A program made the translations under genes and the position numbers. Shown one piece after another: positions 1 through 8,189 of a stretch of 64,000 bases of DNA; positions within the stretch are counted from its first letter, which is position 1; each line of letters opens with the position of its first letter. The notes beneath the pieces were generated by a model. That model searched no databases. It saw only the letters and a program-made list of their open reading frames with translations, and was not told where the DNA came from. Origin of the DNA: Arthrobacter ipis (GTDB taxonomy: Bacteria > Actinomycetota > Actinomycetes > Actinomycetales > Micrococcaceae); the NCBI RefSeq assembly GCF_014694315.1, contig NZ_JAAOXD010000001.1:654652-718651 (forward strand), given 5' to 3'.

Positions 1-644
1 GCGGCGGCTGCACCGGCTGCCGGACCCGCGACGGGGCGGGCGGCCGGAAGCGGCGGCACGACGGGAGCCTTCCGCACCGGGGCTGTGGGTGCCTGCGCAG
101 GAGCCTGCTGCCCGCGCCCCTGCGGAGCCGCTGCCCCGTGGGTGGACCGGCCGCCGGCAGGGGCCGGGGCGGTGGCAGGGTACTGCTCGCCCGGCCCGGA
201 CTGGCCTTCGCTGTAGTTGATGTACCCGGCTTCGACCTCGTCGTCTTCGTCGTAGGTTTCGGGTTCGTGGGAGCGCGCCTGGCCGAAGATCTCGCTGCCC
301 AGGGTGTCCGTAAAGAAGGGCTCCACGTAGGGCGGATTGGAAGCAACCACAAGGTCCAGCAGGTCAGCGGCGGAGGTGTGGTTGGTGATCAGGTAGGTCG
401 TGGCGTCGCTGACACCAAGGTCCAAAATCTGCACGTTCCCGGGGCGCTCCCCCGTGGCCACTTCGCGGGCACTTTGAGCCACCTGATCGGCGTTGTACGG
501 GCCGGCCACCAGGATGCTGACCGAACGGTTCAGCACCTGGTCCACACCGTCCAGCACCAGATCCTGGTCATGCGAGCTCAGCACTGTGGCCGTGACCTTG
601 TAGCGGCCGCCAAGTACTGATCCGACATCGATCGGGTGGGACAC
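1..644 (-). CDS. Pseudokinase-like protein downstream of MurJ (partial, runs off window edge)
   Basis: The gene begins with GTG at 642-644, six bases after a strong AGGAGG, and reads leftward off the window, so only about 214 codons are visible. The N-terminus (VGSVLGGRYKVTATV) resembles the glycine-rich start of a Ser/Thr kinase fold. No complete kinase catalytic set is visible in this part. After about residue 115 the chain becomes acidic and then Pro/Ala/Gly-rich, as in a disordered juxtamembrane linker. In mycobacteria MurJ (MviN) carries a C-terminal pseudokinase that recruits FhaA. Here the same function is probably supplied by a separate gene directly after murJ, same strand, 171 bases away. 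The kinase-fold assignment is inference from context and a short motif; the C-terminal part is outside the window. Confidence 0.6.
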   Translation of the reverse strand, partial: MSHPIDVGSVLGGRYKVTATVLSSHDQDLVLDGVDQVLNRSVSILVAGPYNADQVAQSAREVATGERPGNVQILDLGVSDATTYLITNHTSAADLLDLVVASNPPYVEPFFTDTLGSEIFGQARSHEPETYDEDDEVEAGYINYSEGQSGPGEQYPATAPAPAGGRSTHGAAAPQGRGQQAPAQAPTAPVRKAPVVPPLPAARPVAGPAAGAAA

Positions 645-815
645 GTGTTCCTCCTAGCCTGTCCGGGAAATGCTTCTGGCCCTGGCGATGCATCGCCCTG
701 AAAGGCCTCCGGCGCGCCGGCGGACCCGTGGTCTGCAACTACCTTAGTTCCCCTCGATCCTAGCCGATGCTGTGCCACGGCCGCGGATGACGGGGCTGGC
801 TGGCTGCCTCCCGGG

Positions 816-2942
816 CTACTTTTTCTTCCTCCGCCGTGACGGGAAGTGGGGGTTCTGTCCGGGGGTTCCCTGGTAGGTCCGGCGGCCGGGGAGTGGGATC
901 TCCCCGCGGAGGGCGTTTCCACGGGCCGTCCCGGGGACGTCTTCCTCAGGAAGGTAAGTGGCGGCGTCGTAATCTTTCGGCTGCGGCGCCGGCCCGGCGC
1001 GGAAGGAGGCGGAATCGAACTCGCCGGAAATCCGGGGAATCAGGCCGGTGTCCGAAGAGACCGTGGCGCGTTCCGGCGTCGGACGCCGCAGTGCAGCAGT
1101 GCCAGCGGACGCCCCGGCAGCCGAAACCCCGGCGTTAGCCGCGGCAGCGGGAGCAGCTGCCGGTGCACCGGAATCCCCGCCGGAACCGCGGCCCAGCCGC
1201 CCCAGCAACGGCCGCAGCAGATCGCGCAGCTCGGTGACGCGGAACAGCTTCAGCAGCAGCAGGTACACCGCCAGCATGACGGGCCCGACCACGATGATGG
1301 TCGCCAGGGCGGCCGGCCGGCTACTCCAGGCGAAGCCCACCGGGCTGTAGCTGCCCATAAGCCACAGCCCACCCACACCGGCGATGGCCGAGCCGAGGGC
1401 GGCGTAGCCCATACGGATGTATGAGTTGACGATCCGCGGACCGTCCAGGTGCCCCAGCAGGCGGCGCAGGAAAATGGCGGAGACGACCACCGAGAGGATG
1501 TTCCCCGCGGTGTAAAGGACGGCGATGGCGAAAATAATCTGGTCGAACGGCAGGAACTGGATGAAGAACGCCGCCACCACATTCACCAGGGCCAGGACCA
1601 GCTGGATGTAGAACGGCGTGCGCGCGTCCTCGTTGGCGTAGAAGACCCGGGACATCATGAAGTTGGCGCTCATGAACGGGGTGCTCAGCGCCAGGATGGT
1701 AAGCGTCTGCGCCAGCATTACGCCGTCCGTACGGGCACCGCCGGAGAAGAACATGCCCAGCGGCCCGGCGAGGGCGAACAGCGCCAGCGCACCGAAGACG
1801 GTCGCCACGGCCATGGTCCGCAGCCCTTGCGACAGGGCTTCGCGGAGCTCCGCGCGGTTCCCGTCCTGGGAAGCCCGGGTCATCCGGTTGAACAGCACCG
1901 TGGCGAGGGAGAGAGCGATTATCGAGTGCGGGAGAAGGTACAGCTGGCTGGCCACTTCCAGGACCGCGTTGCCCGGAAGCATGTCACCGGCGGGGTCGCC
2001 GGCCTCCTGCAGCCGGAGCCGCTCGGCTCCGGGGATGGTGGCGATGCGCATGACGTACAGGAACGCGAGCTGCCCGGCAGCCGCGGTCAGGAGCGTCCAG
2101 ACACTTAGCCTGGCGGCATGGCCCAGCCCCACCCCGCGCCAGCCAAAGCGCGGCCGCAGCCCCAACTTCAGCCGGAATACCGGGATCAGGAGGATGGCGG
2201 TCTGGGAGAGGACGCCGATGGTGGAGAAGCCGGCGACGAAGAACGTCTGGGACGCACCCCAGTTATCCAGCGAGTGCCGGTTGACATTGTTGGCGCCGAA
2301 GATCCAGATGAACATGCCAAGGCCGGCAATGGCCACGATGTTGTTCAGGATGGGGGCCCACATGGCCGGGCCGAAGGCGCCGTTGGCATTGAGGACCTGC
2401 GTCAGCAGCGCGTAGAGGCCATAGAAGAAGATCTGCGGCAGGCACCAGAAGGCGAAGGTAACAGCCAGTGCCTTTTGCTGCGGCGAGTAGCCCTGCGTGG
2501 TGAGTTCGATGACGGCCGGCGCTAACAGCGTGACCAGCAGGGTCAGGGACAGAAGGACGAGAACTGCCAGCGTGAGCAGCCTGCTGATGTAGTCCGCTCC
2601 CCTGTCCGGAGCCTTGCTGGCTTTGATGATCTGCGGGACCAGCACGGCGTTGAACACCCCGCCGGCCACGAGCAGGAAGATCAGGTTGGGCAGGTTGTTG
2701 GCGTTGATGAACGTGTCATTAACGGTCGAGCCCAGACCCAGCGCGGCGCCGAGCATCCAGGTCTTGCCGAATCCCAGCACACGCGACACCAGCGTCCCGG
2801 CAGCCATGATGGCGCTGGAACGGGCCTCGCCGGGTTGCGCGGCACTGGAGGCTGCCTCGCTGGCGGGCGCTACACCGGGCGGTGTTTCGCCCGGCTGCGC
2901 GGGCTGGTCGGAGGACGGATTGGCGGCTGACATCGTCTTCAT
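816..2942 (-). CDS. murJ: Lipid II flippase MurJ (MviN)
   Basis: MurJ moves lipid-linked peptidoglycan precursor across the cytoplasmic membrane. The protein (708 aa from this start) has a short Pro/Ser-rich cytoplasmic N-terminus, then about 14 hydrophobic segments between residues 45 and 560 in the MATE/MVF pattern. Typical stretches are GTLVSRVLGFGKTWMLGAALG near the first helix and NLPNLIFLLVAGGVFNAVLVP after it. A Gly/Ala-rich, then basic cytoplasmic tail of about 130 residues ends in RRRKKK. I chose the ATG at 2942 because AGGTGAG precedes it; an in-frame GTG at 2972 would add 10 residues. It precedes the pseudokinase gene and probably shares its transcript with the NUDIX gene upstream. 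Confidence 0.93.
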   Translation of the reverse strand: MKTMSAANPSSDQPAQPGETPPGVAPASEAASSAAQPGEARSSAIMAAGTLVSRVLGFGKTWMLGAALGLGSTVNDTFINANNLPNLIFLLVAGGVFNAVLVPQIIKASKAPDRGADYISRLLTLAVLVLLSLTLLVTLLAPAVIELTTQGYSPQQKALAVTFAFWCLPQIFFYGLYALLTQVLNANGAFGPAMWAPILNNIVAIAGLGMFIWIFGANNVNRHSLDNWGASQTFFVAGFSTIGVLSQTAILLIPVFRLKLGLRPRFGWRGVGLGHAARLSVWTLLTAAAGQLAFLYVMRIATIPGAERLRLQEAGDPAGDMLPGNAVLEVASQLYLLPHSIIALSLATVLFNRMTRASQDGNRAELREALSQGLRTMAVATVFGALALFALAGPLGMFFSGGARTDGVMLAQTLTILALSTPFMSANFMMSRVFYANEDARTPFYIQLVLALVNVVAAFFIQFLPFDQIIFAIAVLYTAGNILSVVVSAIFLRRLLGHLDGPRIVNSYIRMGYAALGSAIAGVGGLWLMGSYSPVGFAWSSRPAALATIIVVGPVMLAVYLLLLKLFRVTELRDLLRPLLGRLGRGSGGDSGAPAAAPAAAANAGVSAAGASAGTAALRRPTPERATVSSDTGLIPRISGEFDSASFRAGPAPQPKDYDAATYLPEEDVPGTARGNALRGEIPLPGRRTYQGTPGQNPHFPSRRRKKK

Positions 2943-3005
2943 CGTCTCACCTGGGCGCTGATATCGCGGCACGCACGGGGGTATCCGGCAGGCATTGCCG
3001 GACGG

Positions 3006-3554
3006 TCAGAGGTGCTCGGGAAGGACTTCGCGTGCCAGGTCGGCGATGCGGCGTTCATTGGGGAACGAAAGCTTGCGCGCAAGCTCATGGATGGGAACCC
3101 AGGCAACATCAACCGCTTCCTTGTCAGGATCGTTTTCGATGGTGAGTTCGCCGCCGGTGGCGCGCAGCAAGTAGTGGTGCACCGTCTTGTGCACGCGGTG
3201 CCCGCTGACGGTAAACCAATAATCGATGCTGCCCAGCGGGGCCAGGATCTTGCCGTCGATGCCGGTTTCCTCGGCAATCTCACGGACCGCGGCTTCCTCG
3301 TTGTTTTCCCGGCCCTCGGGGTGGCCCTTGGGCAGGCACCACTCCAGCCGTCCGCCCCTGTTAAGGCGGGCAATAATCGCTACCCTCAGTTCGTCGTCGG
3401 AGGTGTCCACCACGACGCCTCCGGCGGAGACCTCCTCGACGGTGGGGAGCGAGGCCGGGGCCGAGTGCGGTGCAGGCGCGACATGGGCACCGATTGCCGA
3501 CGGCAATGGTGGGTTCGTCCTCCTGCCGGGAGCGCTCGGTACTGGATGGGCCAT
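3006..3554 (-). CDS. NUDIX hydrolase (MutT4-like)
   Basis: A 182-residue hydrolase of nucleoside diphosphates linked to another moiety, expected in the cytoplasm. The NUDIX box is complete: KGHPEGRENNEEAAVREIA followed by EETGI, matching G-x5-E-x7-REUxEExGU. The N-terminal 45 residues are Pro/Ala-rich and probably disordered. The fold begins at VEEVSAGGVVV. The ATG at 3554 was chosen; an in-frame GTG lies three codons upstream. It lies 63 bases before murJ on the same strand and is divergent from the CCA-adding enzyme gene, the same neighbourhood as mutT4 in mycobacteria. Substrate cannot be read from the sequence. Confidence 0.9.
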   Translation of the reverse strand: MAHPVPSAPGRRTNPPLPSAIGAHVAPAPHSAPASLPTVEEVSAGGVVVDTSDDELRVAIIARLNRGGRLEWCLPKGHPEGRENNEEAAVREIAEETGIDGKILAPLGSIDYWFTVSGHRVHKTVHHYLLRATGGELTIENDPDKEAVDVAWVPIHELARKLSFPNERRIADLAREVLPEHL

Positions 3555-3701
3555 GCAGTCCACTCTAACGACTCTTGCCCCGCCGTGATGACCGGGACAT
3601 GGCTTCCGGGTGGACTGCATGTGACGGGCTTTGCCGGCGCCGTCGCACAATGACGGGATTTGGTACGGTGGGGGTCGGTTTTCTGACAAGCTTAAGTAAC
3701 T

Positions 3702-5240
3702 ATGGCGCACGCACATCAAAAGACTGATCTTCACACCGTTGACTTCCAGGTGGACCCGGTGGTCCTGGAGCTCGGTCAGCGGTTCGTGGACGCCGGTCAT
3801 GAGCTGTCGCTCGTCGGCGGCCCGGTCCGGGACCTCTTCCTGGGCCGCACCTCCCCCGACCTCGATTTCACGACGGATGCGACGCCGGACCAGACCGTGG
3901 CGCTGATCAGGAAGTGGGCGGACAACTTCTGGGAGATCGGCCGTGCCTTCGGAACGATCGGCATGCGCAAGGCCGGCTTCCAGATCGAAATCACCACCTA
4001 CCGGGCCGAAGCGTACGACCCAGAGTCCCGGAAGCCCGTGGTGGCCTTCGGCTCCTCCCTCACGGACGACCTGCTGCGCCGCGACTTCACCATCAACGCC
4101 ATGGCCCTGCGGCTGCCCTCGCTGGAACTGGTGGACCCGTTTGGCGGAGTCCGCGACCTGCACGCCTCCGTGCTGGCCACCCCTGGTGCACCCGAGGCGT
4201 CCTTCTCCGACGATCCGCTGCGGATGATGCGGGCCGCGCGGTTTGCGTCCCAGCTGGGAGTGTCCGTGCGAGACGATGTCCGCGTTGCCATGACCCGGAT
4301 GGCCGAGCGCATCAGCATCATCTCGGCCGAGCGCGTCCGCGATGAGCTGGTCAAACTCGTCTGCGGGCAGCATCCCCGCGTGGGCATCGACCTGCTTGTG
4401 GATACCGGCCTCGCCGAGTTCGTGCTGCCCGAGGTGTCCGCGCTTCGGCTCGAAGCGGACGAACACCACCGCCACAAGGACGTCTACCAGCACTCCCTCC
4501 AGGTCCTGGAGCAGGCGGCCGCCCTGGAGACTGATTCCGACGGCGCCGTCCCCGGCCCCGACTTTGTCCTGCGGTTTGCGGCGCTGATGCACGACGTCGG
4601 GAAGCCGGCTACGCGCCGGTTCGAACCGGGCGGCGCGGTCAGCTTCCGCCACCACGACATGGTGGGGTCCAAACTGACGACGAAGCGGATGAAGACGCTG
4701 CGCTTCGACAACGACACCATCAAGGCGGTGGCCCGCCTCGTGGAACTGCACATGCGCTTCTACGGCTACGGCGAGGCCGGCTGGAGCGACTCGGCCGTGC
4801 GCCGCTACGTGACCGACGCCGGGCCCCTGCTGGAGCGCCTGCACTGCCTCACCCGCTCCGACGTCACCACACGCAACCAGCGCAAAGCCGACCGGCTGTC
4901 CTTTGCCTACGATGACCTCGAATCCCGGATTGCCGCCCTCCGCGAGCAGGAATCCCTGGATGCGGTCCGTCCGGACCTGAACGGCGCCGAGATCATGGCC
5001 TTGCTGGATCTCAAGCCCGGGCCCGTCGTGGGCAGGGCGTACAAGTTCCTGCTGGAGGAACGGATGGAAAACGGCCCGCTGGACCCTGCTGACGCCGAGT
5101 CCCGGCTCCGGGCCTGGTGGGCTGAGCAGCCCGAAGCCGTTGCCCCTGCCACATCTGAGTCTCCCGACGCTCCTGCTACTTCTGTGTCGCCCGGCTCTCC
5201 TGCCGACGTCGAATCTTCCCTAACCGAGGAGTCCAAGTGA
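3702..5240 (+). CDS. CCA tRNA nucleotidyltransferase
   Basis: Adds or repairs the 3'-CCA end of tRNAs using CTP and ATP. The 512-residue protein has the class II nucleotidyltransferase head near residues 40-65 (GGPVRDLFLG, then DLDFTTDA with the DxD metal ligands), the RRDFTINAMAL motif at about residue 126, a tRNA-binding helical middle, and an HD domain (LMHDVGKPATRR at about residue 296). The C-terminal 35 residues are a Ser/Pro/Ala-rich tail. Its last four bases, GTGA, are also the start of the next gene, so the two are translationally coupled. It corresponds to mycobacterial pcnA, next to the NUDIX-murJ block. No clear ribosome binding site precedes the ATG. Confidence 0.93.
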   Translation: MAHAHQKTDLHTVDFQVDPVVLELGQRFVDAGHELSLVGGPVRDLFLGRTSPDLDFTTDATPDQTVALIRKWADNFWEIGRAFGTIGMRKAGFQIEITTYRAEAYDPESRKPVVAFGSSLTDDLLRRDFTINAMALRLPSLELVDPFGGVRDLHASVLATPGAPEASFSDDPLRMMRAARFASQLGVSVRDDVRVAMTRMAERISIISAERVRDELVKLVCGQHPRVGIDLLVDTGLAEFVLPEVSALRLEADEHHRHKDVYQHSLQVLEQAAALETDSDGAVPGPDFVLRFAALMHDVGKPATRRFEPGGAVSFRHHDMVGSKLTTKRMKTLRFDNDTIKAVARLVELHMRFYGYGEAGWSDSAVRRYVTDAGPLLERLHCLTRSDVTTRNQRKADRLSFAYDDLESRIAALREQESLDAVRPDLNGAEIMALLDLKPGPVVGRAYKFLLEERMENGPLDPADAESRLRAWWAEQPEAVAPATSESPDAPATSVSPGSPADVESSLTEESK

Positions 5241-5818
5241 ACGCCGCCAACATCGCCCGACCCCAGCTCTGGATCCTGCGGCACGGCGAAACCGAATGGT
5301 CCAAGAGCGGCCAATACACCGGGCTGACGGACCTGCCACTGACCGTGGAGGGCGAGCAGCAGGCAGTCGAGGCCCGCAGAATCCTGGACAGCGTTGATTT
5401 CGACCTGGTCCTGACCTCTCCGCTGCGCCGCGCCCGGCGCACCGCGGAACTCGCCGGGTTCCCGGATGCCGTCCACGAACCGCTCGCCGTGGAATGGGAC
5501 TACGGAGACTATGAGGGCATCAGCTCGGACCTGATCCGCAAGGACAACCCCGACTACCTGATCTGGACGCACGGGGTTCCCAACGGCGAAAAGCTGCATG
5601 ATGTGGCTGCCCGGGCAGACAAGATCGTGGCCCGGGTGCTGGAGTCAGGGCTGGACAACGTCCTGATTGTGGCCCACGGCCACTTTTCCCGCATCCTCAC
5701 CGCCCGCTGGCTGGAACTCGAACCTGAAGAGGGGCGGCACTTTATTCTGGGAACAGCAAAAGTTTGCACCCTGGGCTGGGATAAAAGGACGCCTGCCATT
5801 GTCCGCTGGGGCCTCTAA
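5237..5818 (+). CDS. Histidine phosphatase family protein (phosphoglycerate-mutase-like)
   Basis: A 193-residue member of the branch-1 histidine phosphatase superfamily. The phosphohistidine motif LRHGETEW sits at residues 14-21 with the catalytic His at 16. The second catalytic His is in VAHGHFSRIL near residue 146, and the intermediate motif YGDYEG is present. It starts at a GTG overlapping the stop of the CCA-transferase gene (GTGA), so it is in that operon. The substrate is not predictable; relatives include phosphoglycerate mutase, cobalamin-phosphate phosphatase and acid phosphatases. It is followed by a long AT-richer gap. Confidence 0.88.
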   Translation: MNAANIARPQLWILRHGETEWSKSGQYTGLTDLPLTVEGEQQAVEARRILDSVDFDLVLTSPLRRARRTAELAGFPDAVHEPLAVEWDYGDYEGISSDLIRKDNPDYLIWTHGVPNGEKLHDVAARADKIVARVLESGLDNVLIVAHGHFSRILTARWLELEPEEGRHFILGTAKVCTLGWDKRTPAIVRWGL

Positions 5819-6403
5819 AAGGTTCCTTAGCATTTGTTTTTCGAATTTTTGGAAAATAAGTAGTCAACCAGATCATACGTGGTGTACTTTTATTCCTGAC
5901 CCCAGAGCGATCCGCCAGGGTCCATGGCGCACGTTGCCCGGCCAGTCAGCCGGCACCGGCAGAGCTGAAAAGGAGGTTGGGAAAAATGATTACTTTGACT
6001 AGCGGATGGAAGATGACCATTACCGCGTTCCCGGCCTTCGTTGCTGACCCGCGCCCTCTTCACGGACTCGCCCGAGCCTGATTCTGACGGCCCTGACCTT
6101 CTCCCACTTGTAAGGGGAGCGCAGGCGGCCAGCGGCAGTCAATTCTGCCGCTTTCCCAGAAACTCTGACCCCGGCGGTCTGCCGTAGCGGAACCACGCGG
6201 TTGCGCAGCTCCCCCATAATTCGGAACCCGCTTCCTGTTGGGCCTGCCGCGCTGCCGTTCCGCGGGCCTGTGCCGCTTTTCCGATTCCATTCCCTTACCG
6301 GGCATTTCTTTGCCCTTTTACGGCCATTTCTTTGCATCCCCGAATGGCTCTAATTGCCGCGCCCGCATTCTTTTCATCACTTTATGAAGGGAGGTGAAAA
6401 ACC
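5819..6403 (+). other. Long AT-richer gap with hairpins and small-ORF signals
   Basis: This 585-base stretch has no gene of ordinary length. The first 70 bases are unusually AT-rich for the window (around 5835-5895, including TTTTTCGAATTTTTGG) and could hold a promoter, although no convincing -35/-10 pair is visible. A short ORF behind a very strong ribosome binding site is at 5986-6081. Downstream lie a perfect 8-bp hairpin (AGCGGCAG at 6131-6138 with CTGCCGCT at 6145-6152) and a 5-bp hairpin followed by TTTT (6300-6318). The sequence CCATTTCTTTGC-like occurs twice in tandem near 6301-6335. It leads directly into the 57-codon ORF at 6404. No known riboswitch class was recognised. Confidence 0.5.
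5986..6081 (+). CDS. Candidate 31-residue small ORF or leader peptide
   Basis: An ATG at 5986 follows AAAAGGAGGTTGGGAAAA, one of the strongest Shine-Dalgarno sequences in the window, and opens a 31-codon frame ending in TGA at 6079-6081. The peptide begins MITLTSGWKMTITAF and ends PLHGLARA. It has no recognisable domain or signal peptide. The case for translation is only the ribosome binding site and its placement after an AT-rich promoter-like stretch. It could be a regulatory leader peptide for the downstream 57-codon ORF or a chance frame. Confidence 0.35.
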   Translation: MITLTSGWKMTITAFPAFVADPRPLHGLARA

Positions 6404-6577
6404 ATGCTCCGCAAATTACAGGAGGTTTTCTCCGACCGTGGTTCCGGCGGTGATGCCGGCCTTTCCGGTCCCGAGCCCGCAACGGTCCAGCAGTCACGGT
6501 TCGACGGCCAGCTGCTGGACCAGAAACGGGAGGACGTCTCTGTGCTCATGCATCAGCAGATGAGCGGTATGCGCTGA
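6404..6577 (+). CDS. Candidate 57-residue small protein, function unknown
   Basis: An ATG at 6404 preceded by GAAGGGAGGTGAAAAACC (seven-base spacing to a full GGGAGGTG) opens a 57-codon frame ending TGA at 6575-6577. The product starts MLRKLQEVFSDRG, has a Gly/Pro/Ser-rich middle and a charged, probably helical end (FDGQLLDQKREDVSVLMHQQ). No signal peptide or membrane segment is seen and I do not recognise the family. It lies between the histidine-phosphatase and GT87 genes and is followed within 90 bases by a strong terminator, so it could be the only gene of its own short transcript. Supported by the ribosome binding site and by the terminator, not by homology. Confidence 0.5.
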   Translation: MLRKLQEVFSDRGSGGDAGLSGPEPATVQQSRFDGQLLDQKREDVSVLMHQQMSGMR

Positions 6578-6659
6578 ACCCACACCCTTCGCAGTTCTCG
6601 ATCCGCGGCTTCGATCCAACGAGGAGGATCCGGTGGGCCACATCGGTCAGCAGTTTTCG

Positions 6660-6698
6660 AAGGGAGCCCGCGCGGCTTGGCGCGGGCTCCCTTCTTTT
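6660..6698 (+). terminator. Strong intrinsic terminator (possible attenuator) before GT87 gene
   Basis: A perfect 14-bp stem (AAGGGAGCCCGCGC at 6660-6673, GCGCGGGCTCCCTT at 6680-6693) with the six-base loop GGCTTG is followed by CTTTTAA. It closes the small-ORF transcript. A GTG at 6633, five bases after AGGAGG, opens a frame that passes through this stem and joins the GT87 frame, so ribosomes starting there would disrupt the hairpin. Confidence 0.85.
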
Positions 6699-6719
6699 AA
6701 CGTGGGTAAGCTCGAGACC

Positions 6720-8189
6720 ATGCAGGAGACACAACCGCCGCCCGATCGAAAGCTCGTGCGCATGGTGGTGCCGAGCCGCAGCGACCGGCTCCTGCGCAAC
6801 TTCACCGAGCTCATCGGCGGGCCCCTGGGCCGGCGGTCTGCCCCAGGGGTGGTCGCGCCCGGCTTCTTCACAGTGGAACGCGTGCTGATCATCCTGACCG
6901 TGCTCGCCGCCCTCGCTGCCATCGCCGTTAAGGATTACTGCCGCGTGAACGGCTGGGAGACGCCGTCGCAGTTCTACGCGACCTGCTATTCGGACTTCCC
7001 GGAGCTGTTCCGCAACCGGGGCCTGGGCGACGGGGCCTTTCCGTTTTTCACGCCGGATGCCTTTTTCGAGTATCCGGTCCTGATGGGCCTGATTGCCGGC
7101 ATTACGGCCCGCCTGGTGCCCGGCGAGGGGGTCACCGACGCCCGCATCCTCGGTTACTTCGATGTCAACTCCACCCTGATTGCCGCCGTCTGGATTGTCA
7201 CCGTGCTGGCCACGGCCCGCATGTCCCGCCGCCGGCCCTGGGACGCGGCCATGGTGGCCCTGGCGCCGGGCATCGTCCTCGCCGGAGTGATCAACTGGGA
7301 CATGTGGGCTGTGGCAATGCTGGCCCTCGGCATGTACTTCCTCTCCCGGGATCGGCTGGTCCTGGCCGGCGTCCTGATCGGGCTCGGGACTGCCACCAAG
7401 CTCTATCCCGTCCTTGTTTTCGGCGCCATCTTCCTGTTGGCCCTGCGCACAGGGAAGATCCGTGCGTTCCTTGTCCCGGCAGCATCCGCCGCCGCGGCCT
7501 GGCTTGCCGTCAATCTGCCCATTGCCGCGCGGGACCCGGCCGGCTGGAAGTACTTTTTCGAGTTCACGCAGGACCGTCCCGCCGGCTACAGCTCGCCCTG
7601 GTTTGCTTACAACCTGGTGGCCGGGCGGGTGCGCTGGACGCTCCTTACGCCGGAGGCCATCAACACGCTGGCTCTGAATGTGTTCCTGCTTGCGTGCGTC
7701 CTCATTGCGGTCCTGGCCCTGACCGCCCCGCAACGCCCGCGGATTGCGCAGCTGACCTTCCTCATCGTGGCGGCCTTCATCCTCACCAATAAGGTCTACT
7801 CACCCCAGTTTGTCCTGTGGCTGGTGCCGCTGCTTGCCCTCGCCCGGCCGAAGTGGCGTGACTTCCTGGTCTGGCAGGGCATCGAGGGGCTGCATTGGGC
7901 CGCCATCTGGATGTATCTTGGCCAAGTGACCAGCGGCGGCGTATCACAGCACAACATCGACATGCCCTACTACGTCCTGGCCGTCGTCGCCCATATGCTT
8001 GCAACTGCATATCTCATGCTGCGGGTTGCCTGGGACATCTGGGACCCCCGCTACGATCCGATCCGGCGGCACGCCATGGACGACCCTCATGGCGGTCCCT
8101 TCGACAACGCCGCGGACAGCCTGCGGATCGATCTGCTCCGTCCCTCTGCGTCTCTGGTTCCGTGGCGGACGGTGGCCCGCGATGCCTGA
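6720..8189 (+). CDS. Glycosyltransferase family 87 (DUF2029) integral membrane protein
   Basis: A polytopic protein of 489 residues with about ten hydrophobic segments, of the GT87/DUF2029 group. These use polyprenyl-phosphate sugars such as decaprenyl-phosphate mannose on the outer face of the membrane in actinobacterial glycan and glycolipid synthesis. Visible family features are the long first external loop after TM1 (KDYCRVNGWETPSQFYATC, residues ~61-80), GTATKLYPVLVFGAI in the middle, and repeated aromatic-Pro motifs in late loops (YSSPWFAYN). I place the start at the ATG at 6720, after the terminator; an alternative GTG at 6633 has a better ribosome binding site but would put the terminator inside the gene. 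The stop overlaps the next gene by eight bases. Acceptor unknown. Confidence 0.8.
   Translation: MQETQPPPDRKLVRMVVPSRSDRLLRNFTELIGGPLGRRSAPGVVAPGFFTVERVLIILTVLAALAAIAVKDYCRVNGWETPSQFYATCYSDFPELFRNRGLGDGAFPFFTPDAFFEYPVLMGLIAGITARLVPGEGVTDARILGYFDVNSTLIAAVWIVTVLATARMSRRRPWDAAMVALAPGIVLAGVINWDMWAVAMLALGMYFLSRDRLVLAGVLIGLGTATKLYPVLVFGAIFLLALRTGKIRAFLVPAASAAAAWLAVNLPIAARDPAGWKYFFEFTQDRPAGYSSPWFAYNLVAGRVRWTLLTPEAINTLALNVFLLACVLIAVLALTAPQRPRIAQLTFLIVAAFILTNKVYSPQFVLWLVPLLALARPKWRDFLVWQGIEGLHWAAIWMYLGQVTSGGVSQHNIDMPYYVLAVVAHMLATAYLMLRVAWDIWDPRYDPIRRHAMDDPHGGPFDNAADSLRIDLLRPSASLVPWRTVARDA

Noticed and set aside
3006..4844. 612-codon minus-strand open frame antisense to the CCA-transferase gene
   Set aside because: Only its last 182 codons (NUDIX) show family sequence; the rest is the shadow of a high-GC gene with composition typical of antisense frames.
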